Assembly (NCBI GenBank): GCA_036558265.1 | Contig: DATBFY010000460.1 | Span: 1 to 33,627 of the forward strand | Length of the DNA stretch: 33,627 nt | Source: RYN-433 sp036558265 | GTDB lineage: Bacteria > Planctomycetota > Phycisphaerae > Tepidisphaerales > Tepidisphaeraceae | Direction: 5' to 3' | Shown: piece after piece, positions 1-7,256 of the stretch | Layout of the letters: every line of letters starts with the position of its first letter | Numbering within the stretch: the stretch's first letter is position 1 | Translations under genes and position numbers: made by a program | The notes under the pieces: model-generated | What the model was told of the DNA's origin: nothing | Seen by the model: the letters and a program-made list of their open reading frames with translations, nothing else | The model's database searches: none

Positions 1-1
1 C

Positions 2-775
2 CGGAACGGCCTCAAGAGGTCACATTTCGCCGAAGATTTCCGGCGATTCTTCTTGAGTGGCCTGGCCGCCCTGATGCCCACGCTCATCACCTTGTGGCTC
101 CTGATCAAGGTGTGGGATTTCCTCTGGGAATCCCTCGGGCAGTACATCATCTGGTTCATCAGTTGGGTCTGGCTGTCCCTGGTCCGCTGGAACGTGCTTC
201 CCGAGCAGCAGCCCGGGTACATCAAGTACTTCTGGCACCTCCAGGACCCCAAGTGGTGGGTCAAGCTGCTGGGCGTCATCCTCGCGGTCATCCTGGTTTA
301 CATCGTCGGCCTGTTCGTCGGTAACCTGATCGGCCGGACCCTCTGGAAGCTGGGCGAGAACGCGATCTTTCGCATCCCGTTGATCCGCGCGATCTACCCC
401 GCGGTGAAACAGGTCACCGATTTCGTCCTGTCGGAGAAGAAGTCGCAGTTCACGGCCAGCCGGGTCGTCGCCGTCGAGCCCCACGCCAACGGCATCTGGT
501 CGATCGGCCTGGTGACCGGACGAGGCGTGCGGGCGTTGGGCCAACCCGAGGGAAAGGAGATGGTGACGGTGTTCGTCCCCTCCAGTCCCACGGCGTTCTC
601 CGGGTATGTCCTGGTCGTGCCCCGCGAAGCGGTCGTCGACCTGCCGCTCTCGGTCGAGCAGGCCATGCGTCTGCTGGTCAGTGGCGGCGTCATCGACCCG
701 CACTCCGAGGCGGCGCCCGACGAGGTCAAGATGGCCTTCCGCGCCGCGCGGCGGGAGGTCGCAAGCGAGCGCTGA
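2..775 (+). CDS. DUF502 family membrane protein (5' partial)
   Basis: The reading frame is already open at the left edge, so the true start lies outside the window; the TTG at 53 is internal. The visible start (NGLKRSHFAEDFRRFFLSG) and the following segment around ALMPTLITLWLLIKVWDF match the first membrane helix of DUF502 proteins, where a short basic N-terminus precedes an LxPxxIT helix. A second helix lies near 270-320 (LLGVILAVILVYIVGLFVG). The rest is the soluble family domain with IPLIRAIYPAVKQV and the TVFVPSSPTAFSGYVLVVP block. The family is inner-membrane and its function is not established. The stop is TGA at 773-775. The next gene is 281 bp away and probably has its own promoter. 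Family call secure, function unknown. Confidence 0.88.
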   Translation, partial: RNGLKRSHFAEDFRRFFLSGLAALMPTLITLWLLIKVWDFLWESLGQYIIWFISWVWLSLVRWNVLPEQQPGYIKYFWHLQDPKWWVKLLGVILAVILVYIVGLFVGNLIGRTLWKLGENAIFRIPLIRAIYPAVKQVTDFVLSEKKSQFTASRVVAVEPHANGIWSIGLVTGRGVRALGQPEGKEMVTVFVPSSPTAFSGYVLVVPREAVVDLPLSVEQAMRLLVSGGVIDPHSEAAPDEVKMAFRAARREVASER

Positions 776-904
776 TCGTCGCGCGCACACGCGGGCCGGC
801 GCGGGCCGGCGGCCTTGACGGTCAGCCAGCTCTTCCGTCGAGAGGAAATTTCCTTGCGCCTGCTGCACTGGTTTATCCGCGCCGCCGCGAGCGATGGTTT
901 CGGC

Positions 905-910
905 TACAAT
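905..910 (+). promoter_or_regulatory. possible -10 box upstream of hpf
   Basis: TACAAT stands in the 281-bp gap before hpf. No good -35 is visible at 16-18 bp. If used, it would give a leader of about 140 nt, which contains a GTCTC/GAGAC hairpin near 990-1003. Weak call based on the hexamer only. Confidence 0.25.
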
Positions 911-1056
911 ATCCCGCCGGAGCGCGAATCTGCCGCGCCGCCACCGCCGCAGTTGCGTCGACGCCGCTGCAGTCCCCCGCGCGACGGTGGACGTCTCCGT
1001 GAGACGAATCGCGCGCGGGCGGGTCCGGTCGCCACGCAAACCGGAAGGAGAATCTA

Positions 1057-1380
1057 GTGATCGTAACCGTGTCTTCCCGTCATATGGACGTCTCGCCGGC
1101 CCTCAAGACTTACGCCGAGCAGAAGGCCAACAAACTGGTCAAGTATTACGATCGCATCCAGGAAATCGAGGTGACCTTCGACGCCGCCAAGGACCGGACC
1201 AACGTCGAGATGATCGTGAACGCCGAGCACCGCAACATGTTCGTGGCCCATCACGACGAGGGCGACGCCTACGCCTGCATCGACGCGTGCGTGGACAAGC
1301 TCGAACGCCAGCTCAGCGACCACAAGAAGAAGATCCGAAACCGCAAGCACAACACGGAAGACAAGCACACGATGCAATGA
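1057..1380 (+). CDS. hpf: ribosome hibernation promoting factor, short form
   Basis: 107 aa, the length of short HPF/YfiA proteins (the long form carries an extra C-terminal dimerisation domain, absent here). It opens with VTVSSRHMDVSPALKTYAEQK and continues with the beta strand around IEVTFDAAKDRTNVEMIVN, typical of the S30AE fold. Members bind the 30S decoding region in stationary phase and help form inactive ribosomes. The basic tail (KKKIRNRKHN) fits rRNA contact. The start is GTG, chosen because GGAAGGAG at 1043-1050 sits 6 nt upstream; this is one of the few clear Shine-Dalgarno sequences here. It heads a cluster with ptsN, HPr, ptsI and rne, recalling the proteobacterial rpoN-hpf-ptsN-npr neighbourhood. 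Confidence 0.93.
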   Translation: MIVTVSSRHMDVSPALKTYAEQKANKLVKYYDRIQEIEVTFDAAKDRTNVEMIVNAEHRNMFVAHHDEGDAYACIDACVDKLERQLSDHKKKIRNRKHNTEDKHTMQ

Positions 1381-1445
1381 GAACCTGCGCGACCGCATCC
1401 CCCCGACCCGCCGCCGCCGCCGCCTGTGGCTTTGCGCGGTGGGGA

Positions 1446-1467
1446 ATCGGATGTGATCGGATACACT
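1446..1467 (+). promoter_or_regulatory. direct repeat and -10-like box upstream of ptsN
   Basis: ATCGGAT occurs at 1446-1452 and again at 1456-1462, ten bases apart, running into TACACT at 1462-1467. A helical-turn direct repeat abutting a -10-like hexamer suggests a promoter with a regulator site. The start codon of the EIIA gene is 122 bp downstream. No regulator is identified. Confidence 0.3.
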
Positions 1468-1589
1468 GCTGACTCCCCCCGCGCGGGTGCGGGTGCGAAC
1501 CGGCGCCGTGCGACGCGTCCCCGCGCAAGACGCGCGACGCGCACGCGGGGCCCTGATGACCTTTGTGGAGAATCCCGGAGAAGCGTTCG

Positions 1590-2057
1590 ATGAAGCTGAG
1601 CGAATTTATCGTCCCCGAGGCGATCGTCCCCAACTTGCAGTCGGCGGAACGCGACGGCGCCGTCCGCGAGCTCGTCGCCTCCCTCGCCGACGCGGGCGCA
1701 CTCCCCCGCGCCGCCATTGACGAGGTCCTCGCGGCGGTCATCAAGCGGGAACAGAACGGCTCCACCGGTTTCGGCAAGGGCGTTGCGGTCCCCCACGTCA
1801 AGCACCCCAAGGTCAAGAAGATGGCCGGAACCATCGGACGCAGCGAGGGCGGCATCGACTTCGCCGCGCTCGACCACCAGCCCGTCTACTCCGTGGTCCT
1901 CCTGCTGTCGCCCGACAACCAGCCGCAGCAGCACCTGCAGGCCATGAACGTCATCTTCAACAACCTGCAGAAGGACATGTTCCGGCGGTTCCTGAGACAG
2001 AGCACGACGCGGCAGGCGATCCAGGAACTGCTCGACGAGGCCGACCAGGGGAAATGA
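1590..2057 (+). CDS. ptsN: PTS EIIA domain protein, EIIA-Ntr type
   Basis: 155 aa single-domain EIIA of the fructose/mannitol/nitrogen family. The phospho-acceptor motif FGKGVAVPHVKHPKV places the active histidine at residue 69. The LALLDHQPV-like core and the LLSPDNQPQQHLQAMNVI segment (the usual PxxxHLxxL region) are recognisable. The start is ATG 1590 with CGGAG 9-13 nt upstream; the longer frame from 1563 adds an unlikely MWRIPEKRS leader. No EIIB or EIIC permease is nearby, so it probably receives phosphate from HPr and Enzyme I encoded just downstream and acts as a regulator rather than in sugar uptake. That role is inference from context; the family call is firm. Confidence 0.9.
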   Translation: MKLSEFIVPEAIVPNLQSAERDGAVRELVASLADAGALPRAAIDEVLAAVIKREQNGSTGFGKGVAVPHVKHPKVKKMAGTIGRSEGGIDFAALDHQPVYSVVLLLSPDNQPQQHLQAMNVIFNNLQKDMFRRFLRQSTTRQAIQELLDEADQGK

Positions 2058-2063
2058 GGAGGA

Positions 2064-2144
2064 GTAGGCAGTAGGTAGTAGTCAGTAGTCAGTAGCTCGG
2101 AAGCATTTCCACCTACCGACTACCGACTACTGACTACCGTCTAC
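2064..2144. repeat. heptad repeat hairpin 1 (GTAGTCA / CTACYGA)
   Basis: Left arm 2064-2095 is four in-phase heptads (GTAGGCA, GTAGGTA, GTAGTCA, GTAGTCA) plus GTAG. Right arm 2113-2144 is CTACCGA twice, CTACTGA, CTACCGT and CTAC. The arms are inverted copies of one heptad and can fold over a 17-nt loop. They fill almost the whole gap between ptsN and the HPr gene, ending 9 nt before the HPr start, where no Shine-Dalgarno is present. Confidence 0.85.
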
Positions 2145-2153
2145 TTGCGAACA

Positions 2154-2435
2154 ATGCCGACCGCGTCGAGAGAAGTCATGATCAGCAACGTCCACGGACT
2201 GCACACCCGCCCGGTGATGAAGTTCGTGGACCTGGCGAGCCGGTTCACGTCGGAGATCAAGGTCCACAAGGGCGGCGCCGAACCCGCCGACGCCGACGGA
2301 AAGAGCGTGATGCAGATGATCATCCTCGCCGCCGAGGCCGGCACGCCCCTGCGGATCGACGCCGAGGGCGACGACGCCGAAGAAGCCGTCCGCGAGCTCG
2401 TCGCCCTGGTCGAGAGCAAGTTCGATGAAGACTAA
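2154..2435 (+). CDS. phosphocarrier protein HPr
   Basis: 93 aa HPr. VHGLHTRPVMKFVDLA carries the phospho-accepting histidine (His17 here, His15 in reference proteins), followed by the conserved Arg-Pro. GKSVMQMIILAAEAG holds Ser51 at the site equivalent to the regulatory Ser46 of Firmicutes HPr; no HPr kinase is visible in the window. The ATG at 2154 was preferred over the upstream TTG because it gives the usual 15-17 residues before the histidine; ATG 2178 is too late. No Shine-Dalgarno precedes it, only heptad repeats. It relays phosphate from Enzyme I (next gene) to EIIA (previous gene). Confidence 0.93.
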   Translation: MPTASREVMISNVHGLHTRPVMKFVDLASRFTSEIKVHKGGAEPADADGKSVMQMIILAAEAGTPLRIDAEGDDAEEAVRELVALVESKFDED

Positions 2436-2439
2436 AGGA

Positions 2440-2545
2440 GTTGTCAGTTGTTAGTTGCCGGTGATGAGCGATCAAACCCCTGACGACCGACGACCGACAA
2501 CTGACAACGGACAACGGACAACTGACAACTAACAACTGGCAACTG
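2440..2545. repeat. heptad repeat hairpin 2 (NGACAAC)
   Basis: Left arm 2440-2460 is three heptads (GTTGTCA, GTTGTTA, GTTGCCG). Right arm 2481-2543 is nine uninterrupted in-phase heptads of consensus NGACAAC. The left arm is complementary to the last three right-arm heptads: 2439-2459 pairs with 2524-2544 at 19 of 21 positions plus one G-U. The array starts 4 nt after the HPr stop and ends 7 nt before the ptsI start. Confidence 0.9.
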
Positions 2546-2550
2546 TTTTC

Positions 2551-4293
2551 ATGGAGATCAAGAAGGGTATCGGCGTTTCCCCTGGCGTGGTGATCAGCAC
2601 GGCCGTCGTGCTGGACGCCGAGGATCTGGCCATTCCGCAGCGCCACGTCACCGCCGCCGACACGGCCGGGGAGGTCGCGCGCTTCAAGCGCGCCGTCGAC
2701 GCCAGCATCGCCGAGGTGCAGGCCATCCGCCAGAGCATGGCCGCCACCGCCGGAAACGAGATCGCCGGCATCTTCGACGCGCACATCGGCATCCTGCGCG
2801 ACAAGTCGCTCATCAAGCAGGTCGAGACCGAGATCGTAAAGCAGCAGACCACCGCCGAGTTCGCCGTCGCCGTCGTCATGCGCCGCTACGCCCAGGCCTT
2901 CGCCAAGATGTCCGACCGCTACCTCTCCGAGCGCGTCAAGGACATCCACGACATCGAGCGGCGACTCCTCCACAACCTGATCGGCCAGAAGCACCACGAC
3001 CTGGCGCACCTTAACCGCGACGTCGTCATCATCGCCCACGACCTCCTGCCCAGTCAGACTGCCGCCCTCGACCGCGCCCACGTCCGCGGGTTCGCCACCG
3101 ACGTCGGCGGCCGAACCAGTCACACCGCCATCGTCGCCCGCGCCATGAGCATCCCCGCCGTCGTCGGCCTGGGGAACATCACCGGCGAGGTCAACACCGG
3201 TGACACCGTTATCATCGACGGGCACCATGGCGTGGTCATCATCAACCCCGACGAGGAGCAGCTCGCCGAGCACCGCGAGGCCGAGAAGCAGCGCGGCGCC
3301 ATCGACCGCATGCTCGCCGAGCTCCAGTCCCTGCCCGCGCGCACCCTCGACGGGAACGAGGTCGCACTCATGGCCAACATCGAGGTCCCCGAGGGCATCG
3401 ACGAGGCCGTCGAGCGCGGCGCACAGGGCGTCGGACTCTACCGCACCGAGTTCCTCTACCTCACCCGCGAGAGCGGCGAGCCCTCCGAGGAGGACCACTA
3501 CAACGCCTACGTCGAGTCCCTCCGACGCCTCCACGGAAAACCCCTGGTCATCCGTACCCTGGACCTGGGCGCCGACAAGTACACGCAGAGCAGGCAGGCC
3601 AGCCCGGAGCGAAACCCGTTCCTCGGCGACCGCTCGATCCGCATGTGCCTGCACGACATCCCCATGTTCAAGCGCCAGCTCCGCGCCATCATGCGCGCCA
3701 GCCCCAGGGGCGACGTCCGCATCATGTTCCCCATGATCAGCACCCTCATGGAGCTTCGCCAGGCCAAGATGGTCCTCTACGACGTCATGGAGGACCTCGA
3801 GGACGAGGGCATCGAGTTCCGGCGCGACATCCCGATCGGCATGATGGTCGAGGTCCCCAGCGCCGCCGTCATGGCCGACTCCTTCGCAAAGGAGGTCAAC
3901 TTCTTCTCGATCGGCACCAACGACCTGATCCAGTACACGCTGGCCGTCGATCGCACCAACGAGAAGGTCGCCGGTCTCTTCTGCCCCGCGCATCCCGCCG
4001 TTCTCAAGTTTCTCCGCGACGTCATCCGCATCGGGCAGCGGCACAACATCAGCGTCAGCGTCTGCGGGGAGATGGCCGGCGAGCCGCTCTACACGCTGCT
4101 GCTCCTCGGGCTCGGGTTGACGCTGTTCTCGATGAACGGCCCCGACATCCCCGAGGTCAAGAAGATCATCCGCTCGACCACCCTCGAACATGCCCGACAG
4201 GTCGCACGACGCGTGATGAGCTTCGATTCCGAAAGGCAAGTCATGCACTTCCTCCGCGAGGAAACCAGAAAGCTGGTACCCGAGGCTTTTTAA
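2551..4293 (+). CDS. ptsI: phosphoenolpyruvate-protein phosphotransferase (PTS Enzyme I)
   Basis: 580 aa, full length for Enzyme I. The N-terminal phosphohistidine domain has GGRTSHTAIVAR with His191 as phospho-acceptor. The PEP-binding barrel has GVGLYRTEFLYL (295-304), the FSIGTNDLIQYTLAVDR block (452-468) and CGEMAG with catalytic Cys505, ending in the typical GLGLTLFSMNGPDIPEVK. It takes phosphate from PEP and passes it to HPr, encoded immediately upstream. The ATG start lies 7 nt beyond an array of nine heptad repeats with no Shine-Dalgarno, so initiation may depend on another signal or on coupling. All key residues are present. With HPr and EIIA it makes a complete phosphorelay without a transporter. 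Confidence 0.96.
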   Translation: MEIKKGIGVSPGVVISTAVVLDAEDLAIPQRHVTAADTAGEVARFKRAVDASIAEVQAIRQSMAATAGNEIAGIFDAHIGILRDKSLIKQVETEIVKQQTTAEFAVAVVMRRYAQAFAKMSDRYLSERVKDIHDIERRLLHNLIGQKHHDLAHLNRDVVIIAHDLLPSQTAALDRAHVRGFATDVGGRTSHTAIVARAMSIPAVVGLGNITGEVNTGDTVIIDGHHGVVIINPDEEQLAEHREAEKQRGAIDRMLAELQSLPARTLDGNEVALMANIEVPEGIDEAVERGAQGVGLYRTEFLYLTRESGEPSEEDHYNAYVESLRRLHGKPLVIRTLDLGADKYTQSRQASPERNPFLGDRSIRMCLHDIPMFKRQLRAIMRASPRGDVRIMFPMISTLMELRQAKMVLYDVMEDLEDEGIEFRRDIPIGMMVEVPSAAVMADSFAKEVNFFSIGTNDLIQYTLAVDRTNEKVAGLFCPAHPAVLKFLRDVIRIGQRHNISVSVCGEMAGEPLYTLLLLGLGLTLFSMNGPDIPEVKKIIRSTTLEHARQVARRVMSFDSERQVMHFLREETRKLVPEAF

Positions 4294-4315
4294 TCACCGG
4301 AAACACACAACCCTG

Positions 4316-4458
4316 ATTGTCGGTTGTCCGTGGTCCGTTGTCCGTCGCAGGCGCAGGTCCTCTGCCCCCGGAAACGGCCACGTCAACCCGCTCCGGCACA
4401 ACCGACAACTGACAACTGACAGCGAACAACTGACAACGAACAACGGAAAACGGACAAC
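4316..4458. repeat. heptad repeat hairpin 3 (NGACAAC)
   Basis: Left arm 4316-4343 is four heptads (ATTGTCG, GTTGTCC, GTGGTCC, GTTGTCC). Right arm 4403-4458 is eight in-phase heptads (CGACAAC, TGACAAC, TGACAGC, GAACAAC, TGACAAC, GAACAAC, GGAAAAC, GGACAAC). The arms are inverted relative to each other. About 60 nt of unrelated sequence forms the loop. The right arm ends 6 nt before the RNase E start codon. Confidence 0.88.
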
Positions 4459-4464
4459 CCAATC

Positions 4465-7251
4465 ATGCCAAAGGAAATGCTCATCAACGTCAGCGAAGGG
4501 GAGGAATGCCGCATCGCCCTCGTGGAGGACGGGCGGCTCGAGGAACTCTACATGGAGCGCACCAGCTCCACCTCCCACGTCGGAAACGTCTACAAGGGAA
4601 AGGTCACCAACGTCGAGCCCTCCATCCAGGCCGCCTTCGTCGACTTCGGACTCGGCCGAAACGGCTTCCTCCACATCTCCGACCTCATGCCCACCTACTT
4701 CGGCGGCAAGGCCGAGGACGTCAAGGAATCCGTCGGACGCAAGATGGCCCGGCGCGACCGCCCCCCCATCCAGAAATGCCTGCGGCGCGGCGACGAGATC
4801 ATCGTCCAGATCATCAAGGAGGGCATCGGCACCAAGGGGCCCACCCTCTCCACCTACGTCTCGATCCCCGGGCGCATCCTCGTCATGATGCCCGGGATGT
4901 CCAAGCTCGGCGTCTCGCGGAAGATCGAGGACGAGGAGGAGCGTAAGCGCCTCCGGCAGATCCTCGACGGCCTCAAGCCCCCCAAGGACTGCGGGTTCAT
5001 CATCCGCACCGCCGGCGTCGGAAAGTCCAAGACCGAGATCGACCGCGACCTCAAGTACCTCACGCGGCTCTTCGAGACCATCAACAAGAAGGCCAAGAGC
5101 ACCAGCGGCCCCCTCGAGCTCTACGCCGAGGGCGACCTGGTCACCCGCACCGTCCGCGACGTCATGACCAGCGACGTCGAACGCATCGTCGTCGACAACG
5201 ACAACGTCGCCAGGAAGATCAAGGAGTTCTTCAAGCTCGTCGCCCCGCGCACCAAGAACAAGGTCGACCTCTACGACGAGCCCACCCCCCTCTTCCACAA
5301 GTACGGCATCGAGCACGAGATCGAGCTCATGTACAGCCGGCACGTCCCCCTGCCCAGCGGCGGGTCGCTCGTCATCGACTCCACCGAGGCCATCGTCGCC
5401 ATCGACGTCAACAGCGGCAAGTTCCGCGAGCACGCCGACGCCGAGACCACCGCCTTCAAGACCGACCTCGAGGCCGCAGACGAGATCCCGCGGCAGCTCC
5501 GGCTCCGCGACCTGGGCGGCGTCATCATCTGCGACTTCATCGACCTCCGCTTCGAACGACACCGCCGCGACCTGGAGAAACGCCTCCACGAGAACCTCGG
5601 ACGCGACCGCGCCAAGACCAAGATGCTCCGCATGAGCCAGTTCGGCATCATCGAGATGACCCGCCAGCGGATGCGTCCCAGCCTCAAGCGCTCGATCTAC
5701 AACGACTGCCCCCACTGCCACGGCGCCGGGTTGGTCAAGACGCCCGAGAGCATGAGCCTGGACGTCATGCGCCGCCTCGCGATCGCCGCTCACGACGAGC
5801 GCGTCGTGCGCGTCGAGCTGGTCGTCGCCGGCGAGGTCGCCTTCTACCTCCAGAACCGCAAGCGCGCCCCGCTCGCGCACCTCGAGCAGGAGTCCGGCAA
5901 GCGGGTCATCATCCGCACCGACCCCGGCATGGCCCTGGACGACCACCGCCTCGAGCTTTTCGACTCACGCGACGGGCTGGTCTACCTCGCCGAGCTGGGC
6001 ATGACCCCCGCCGACATGCCCCAGCACGGGGGACGCGGCGGCGGCGGCGGGCAGCCCCAGGGACGCGGTCACCGCGACGACCGACGCGACCGACGCGGCG
6101 GCGGCGGTGGACGCGACCAGCGCGGCGGCGGCCAGGGACGCGGCGAACAGCGCGGCGGCGGCGGGCACCGACGTGGCGGCGACGACCGCCGCGACCGCGA
6201 CCGCGACCGCGGACGACGGGGGGAGGAACCGGCCGAAGAGCGATACGTGGAGGCTGTCGAGGACGGCATCGACGAACGCGAAACCCAGCGCGAAGAGCAA
6301 GCCATCGCCCAGGACGCCGTCGAGGCGCCCCTGCCTCCCCCACAGGAAATCACCGGCGATGAGATCATCGAGGCCGAGCCCGAGATGGCCGGCGCCTCCG
6401 ATGAGGAAGAGCCCATCGAGGCCCCTCAGGAAGTCCTCGACGAGCCCGCCGAAGCCGAGCAGCCGGAGGAAGAGCCGCTCGACGAGCAGGAGATGGAGCC
6501 CTCGTCCACCACTCCCATGCCCCAGGAAGCGCAACCTCCCGAGCCAGCCGCGGCTTACGACGAATACGAAGAGGAGATCGAGCTCCAGCCCCGCGGCATT
6601 ACCCACGAGCGCCCCAACCCCAAGGACCAGAAGGGCCGAGGGGGTCGTGGAGGGCGGCAAGGAGGTCGCAGAGGGGGCCGCGGCGGTGGCCGCCAGCAGC
6701 AATACCAGCAACAAAAACCCGACATGGGCCCGCCTCCCAAACGCGGGGAAGCGGAAATGTCCCTCGCCGAGCGCTTCGCCATGGAATTAGCCGCCGAGAA
6801 AGCTGCCCGCCGCCAGCAACAGGGAGGCGGCCAGGGGGGCGGGGGTGGCGGCAACCGCCCGCAGCACCAGGGCGGCGGCGGCGGTCAACAGCAACATCAA
6901 CGTCCCCAGCACCCGCAGCACCAGCAGCACCACCAAGGCGGGCAAGGCGGTCAGCAGCGCCATGAGGGGCAAGGCCGACGAGGCCGGCGCCGCCGCCGCG
7001 GCCGCGGTGGTCGCGGCCAAGGCGGTCAAGGTGGTCAGGGCGGTCAAGGCGGCGGGGAGGGTGGCCCTGCGCACAGCGACCCCGCCTCGCAGCAATCGTC
7101 ATCGGGGGCTTCGGGCGCACCCGCTGCGCCCGTTCAGCGCACCGGATCGACCGATCGGCACCTGTTGCATGACCAACCGGTCATGCCACAACCCTCGTCG
7201 CGCCCGCGGACGTACCGGGACCTGGACGAGATCCCGGATGACCTGGATTGA
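4465..7251 (+). CDS. rne: ribonuclease E/G family endoribonuclease
   Basis: 928 aa. The first ~440 residues are the RNase E/G catalytic region: an S1-type RNA-binding fold near residues 30-130 (GNVYKGKVTNVEPSIQAAFV), Mg ligands Asp314 (AIDVNSGKF) and Asp357 (CDFIDLR), spaced 43 residues as in E. coli RNase E, and the zinc-link CPHCHGAG with Cys415 and Cys418. After about residue 510 it becomes a long low-complexity tail: Arg/Gly-rich, then acidic (640-700), then Gly/Gln/Arg/His-rich, ending RDLDEIPDDLD. Such tails usually scaffold degradosome partners, bind RNA or drive condensates. It follows the PTS phosphorelay genes and has no Shine-Dalgarno. It converges on the GH13 gene with 5 bp between stops. 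Confidence 0.94.
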   Translation: MPKEMLINVSEGEECRIALVEDGRLEELYMERTSSTSHVGNVYKGKVTNVEPSIQAAFVDFGLGRNGFLHISDLMPTYFGGKAEDVKESVGRKMARRDRPPIQKCLRRGDEIIVQIIKEGIGTKGPTLSTYVSIPGRILVMMPGMSKLGVSRKIEDEEERKRLRQILDGLKPPKDCGFIIRTAGVGKSKTEIDRDLKYLTRLFETINKKAKSTSGPLELYAEGDLVTRTVRDVMTSDVERIVVDNDNVARKIKEFFKLVAPRTKNKVDLYDEPTPLFHKYGIEHEIELMYSRHVPLPSGGSLVIDSTEAIVAIDVNSGKFREHADAETTAFKTDLEAADEIPRQLRLRDLGGVIICDFIDLRFERHRRDLEKRLHENLGRDRAKTKMLRMSQFGIIEMTRQRMRPSLKRSIYNDCPHCHGAGLVKTPESMSLDVMRRLAIAAHDERVVRVELVVAGEVAFYLQNRKRAPLAHLEQESGKRVIIRTDPGMALDDHRLELFDSRDGLVYLAELGMTPADMPQHGGRGGGGGQPQGRGHRDDRRDRRGGGGGRDQRGGGQGRGEQRGGGGHRRGGDDRRDRDRDRGRRGEEPAEERYVEAVEDGIDERETQREEQAIAQDAVEAPLPPPQEITGDEIIEAEPEMAGASDEEEPIEAPQEVLDEPAEAEQPEEEPLDEQEMEPSSTTPMPQEAQPPEPAAAYDEYEEEIELQPRGITHERPNPKDQKGRGGRGGRQGGRRGGRGGGRQQQYQQQKPDMGPPPKRGEAEMSLAERFAMELAAEKAARRQQQGGGQGGGGGGNRPQHQGGGGGQQQHQRPQHPQHQQHHQGGQGGQQRHEGQGRRGRRRRRGRGGRGQGGQGGQGGQGGGEGGPAHSDPASQQSSSGASGAPAAPVQRTGSTDRHLLHDQPVMPQPSSRPRTYRDLDEIPDDLD

Positions 7252-7256
7252 CCTGG

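Noticed and set aside
2320..4248. 642-aa minus-strand open frame
   Set aside because: Exact antisense of ptsI with low-complexity Asp/Leu/Gly/Val composition, a codon-bias shadow in high-GC DNA.
2064..4458. CRISPR array in the repeated gaps
   Set aside because: The unit is 7 bp, contiguous and without spacers; arms are inverted; no cas genes nearby.
4294..5946. 550-aa minus-strand open frame
   Set aside because: Antisense of rne; same shadow composition and no domain motif.
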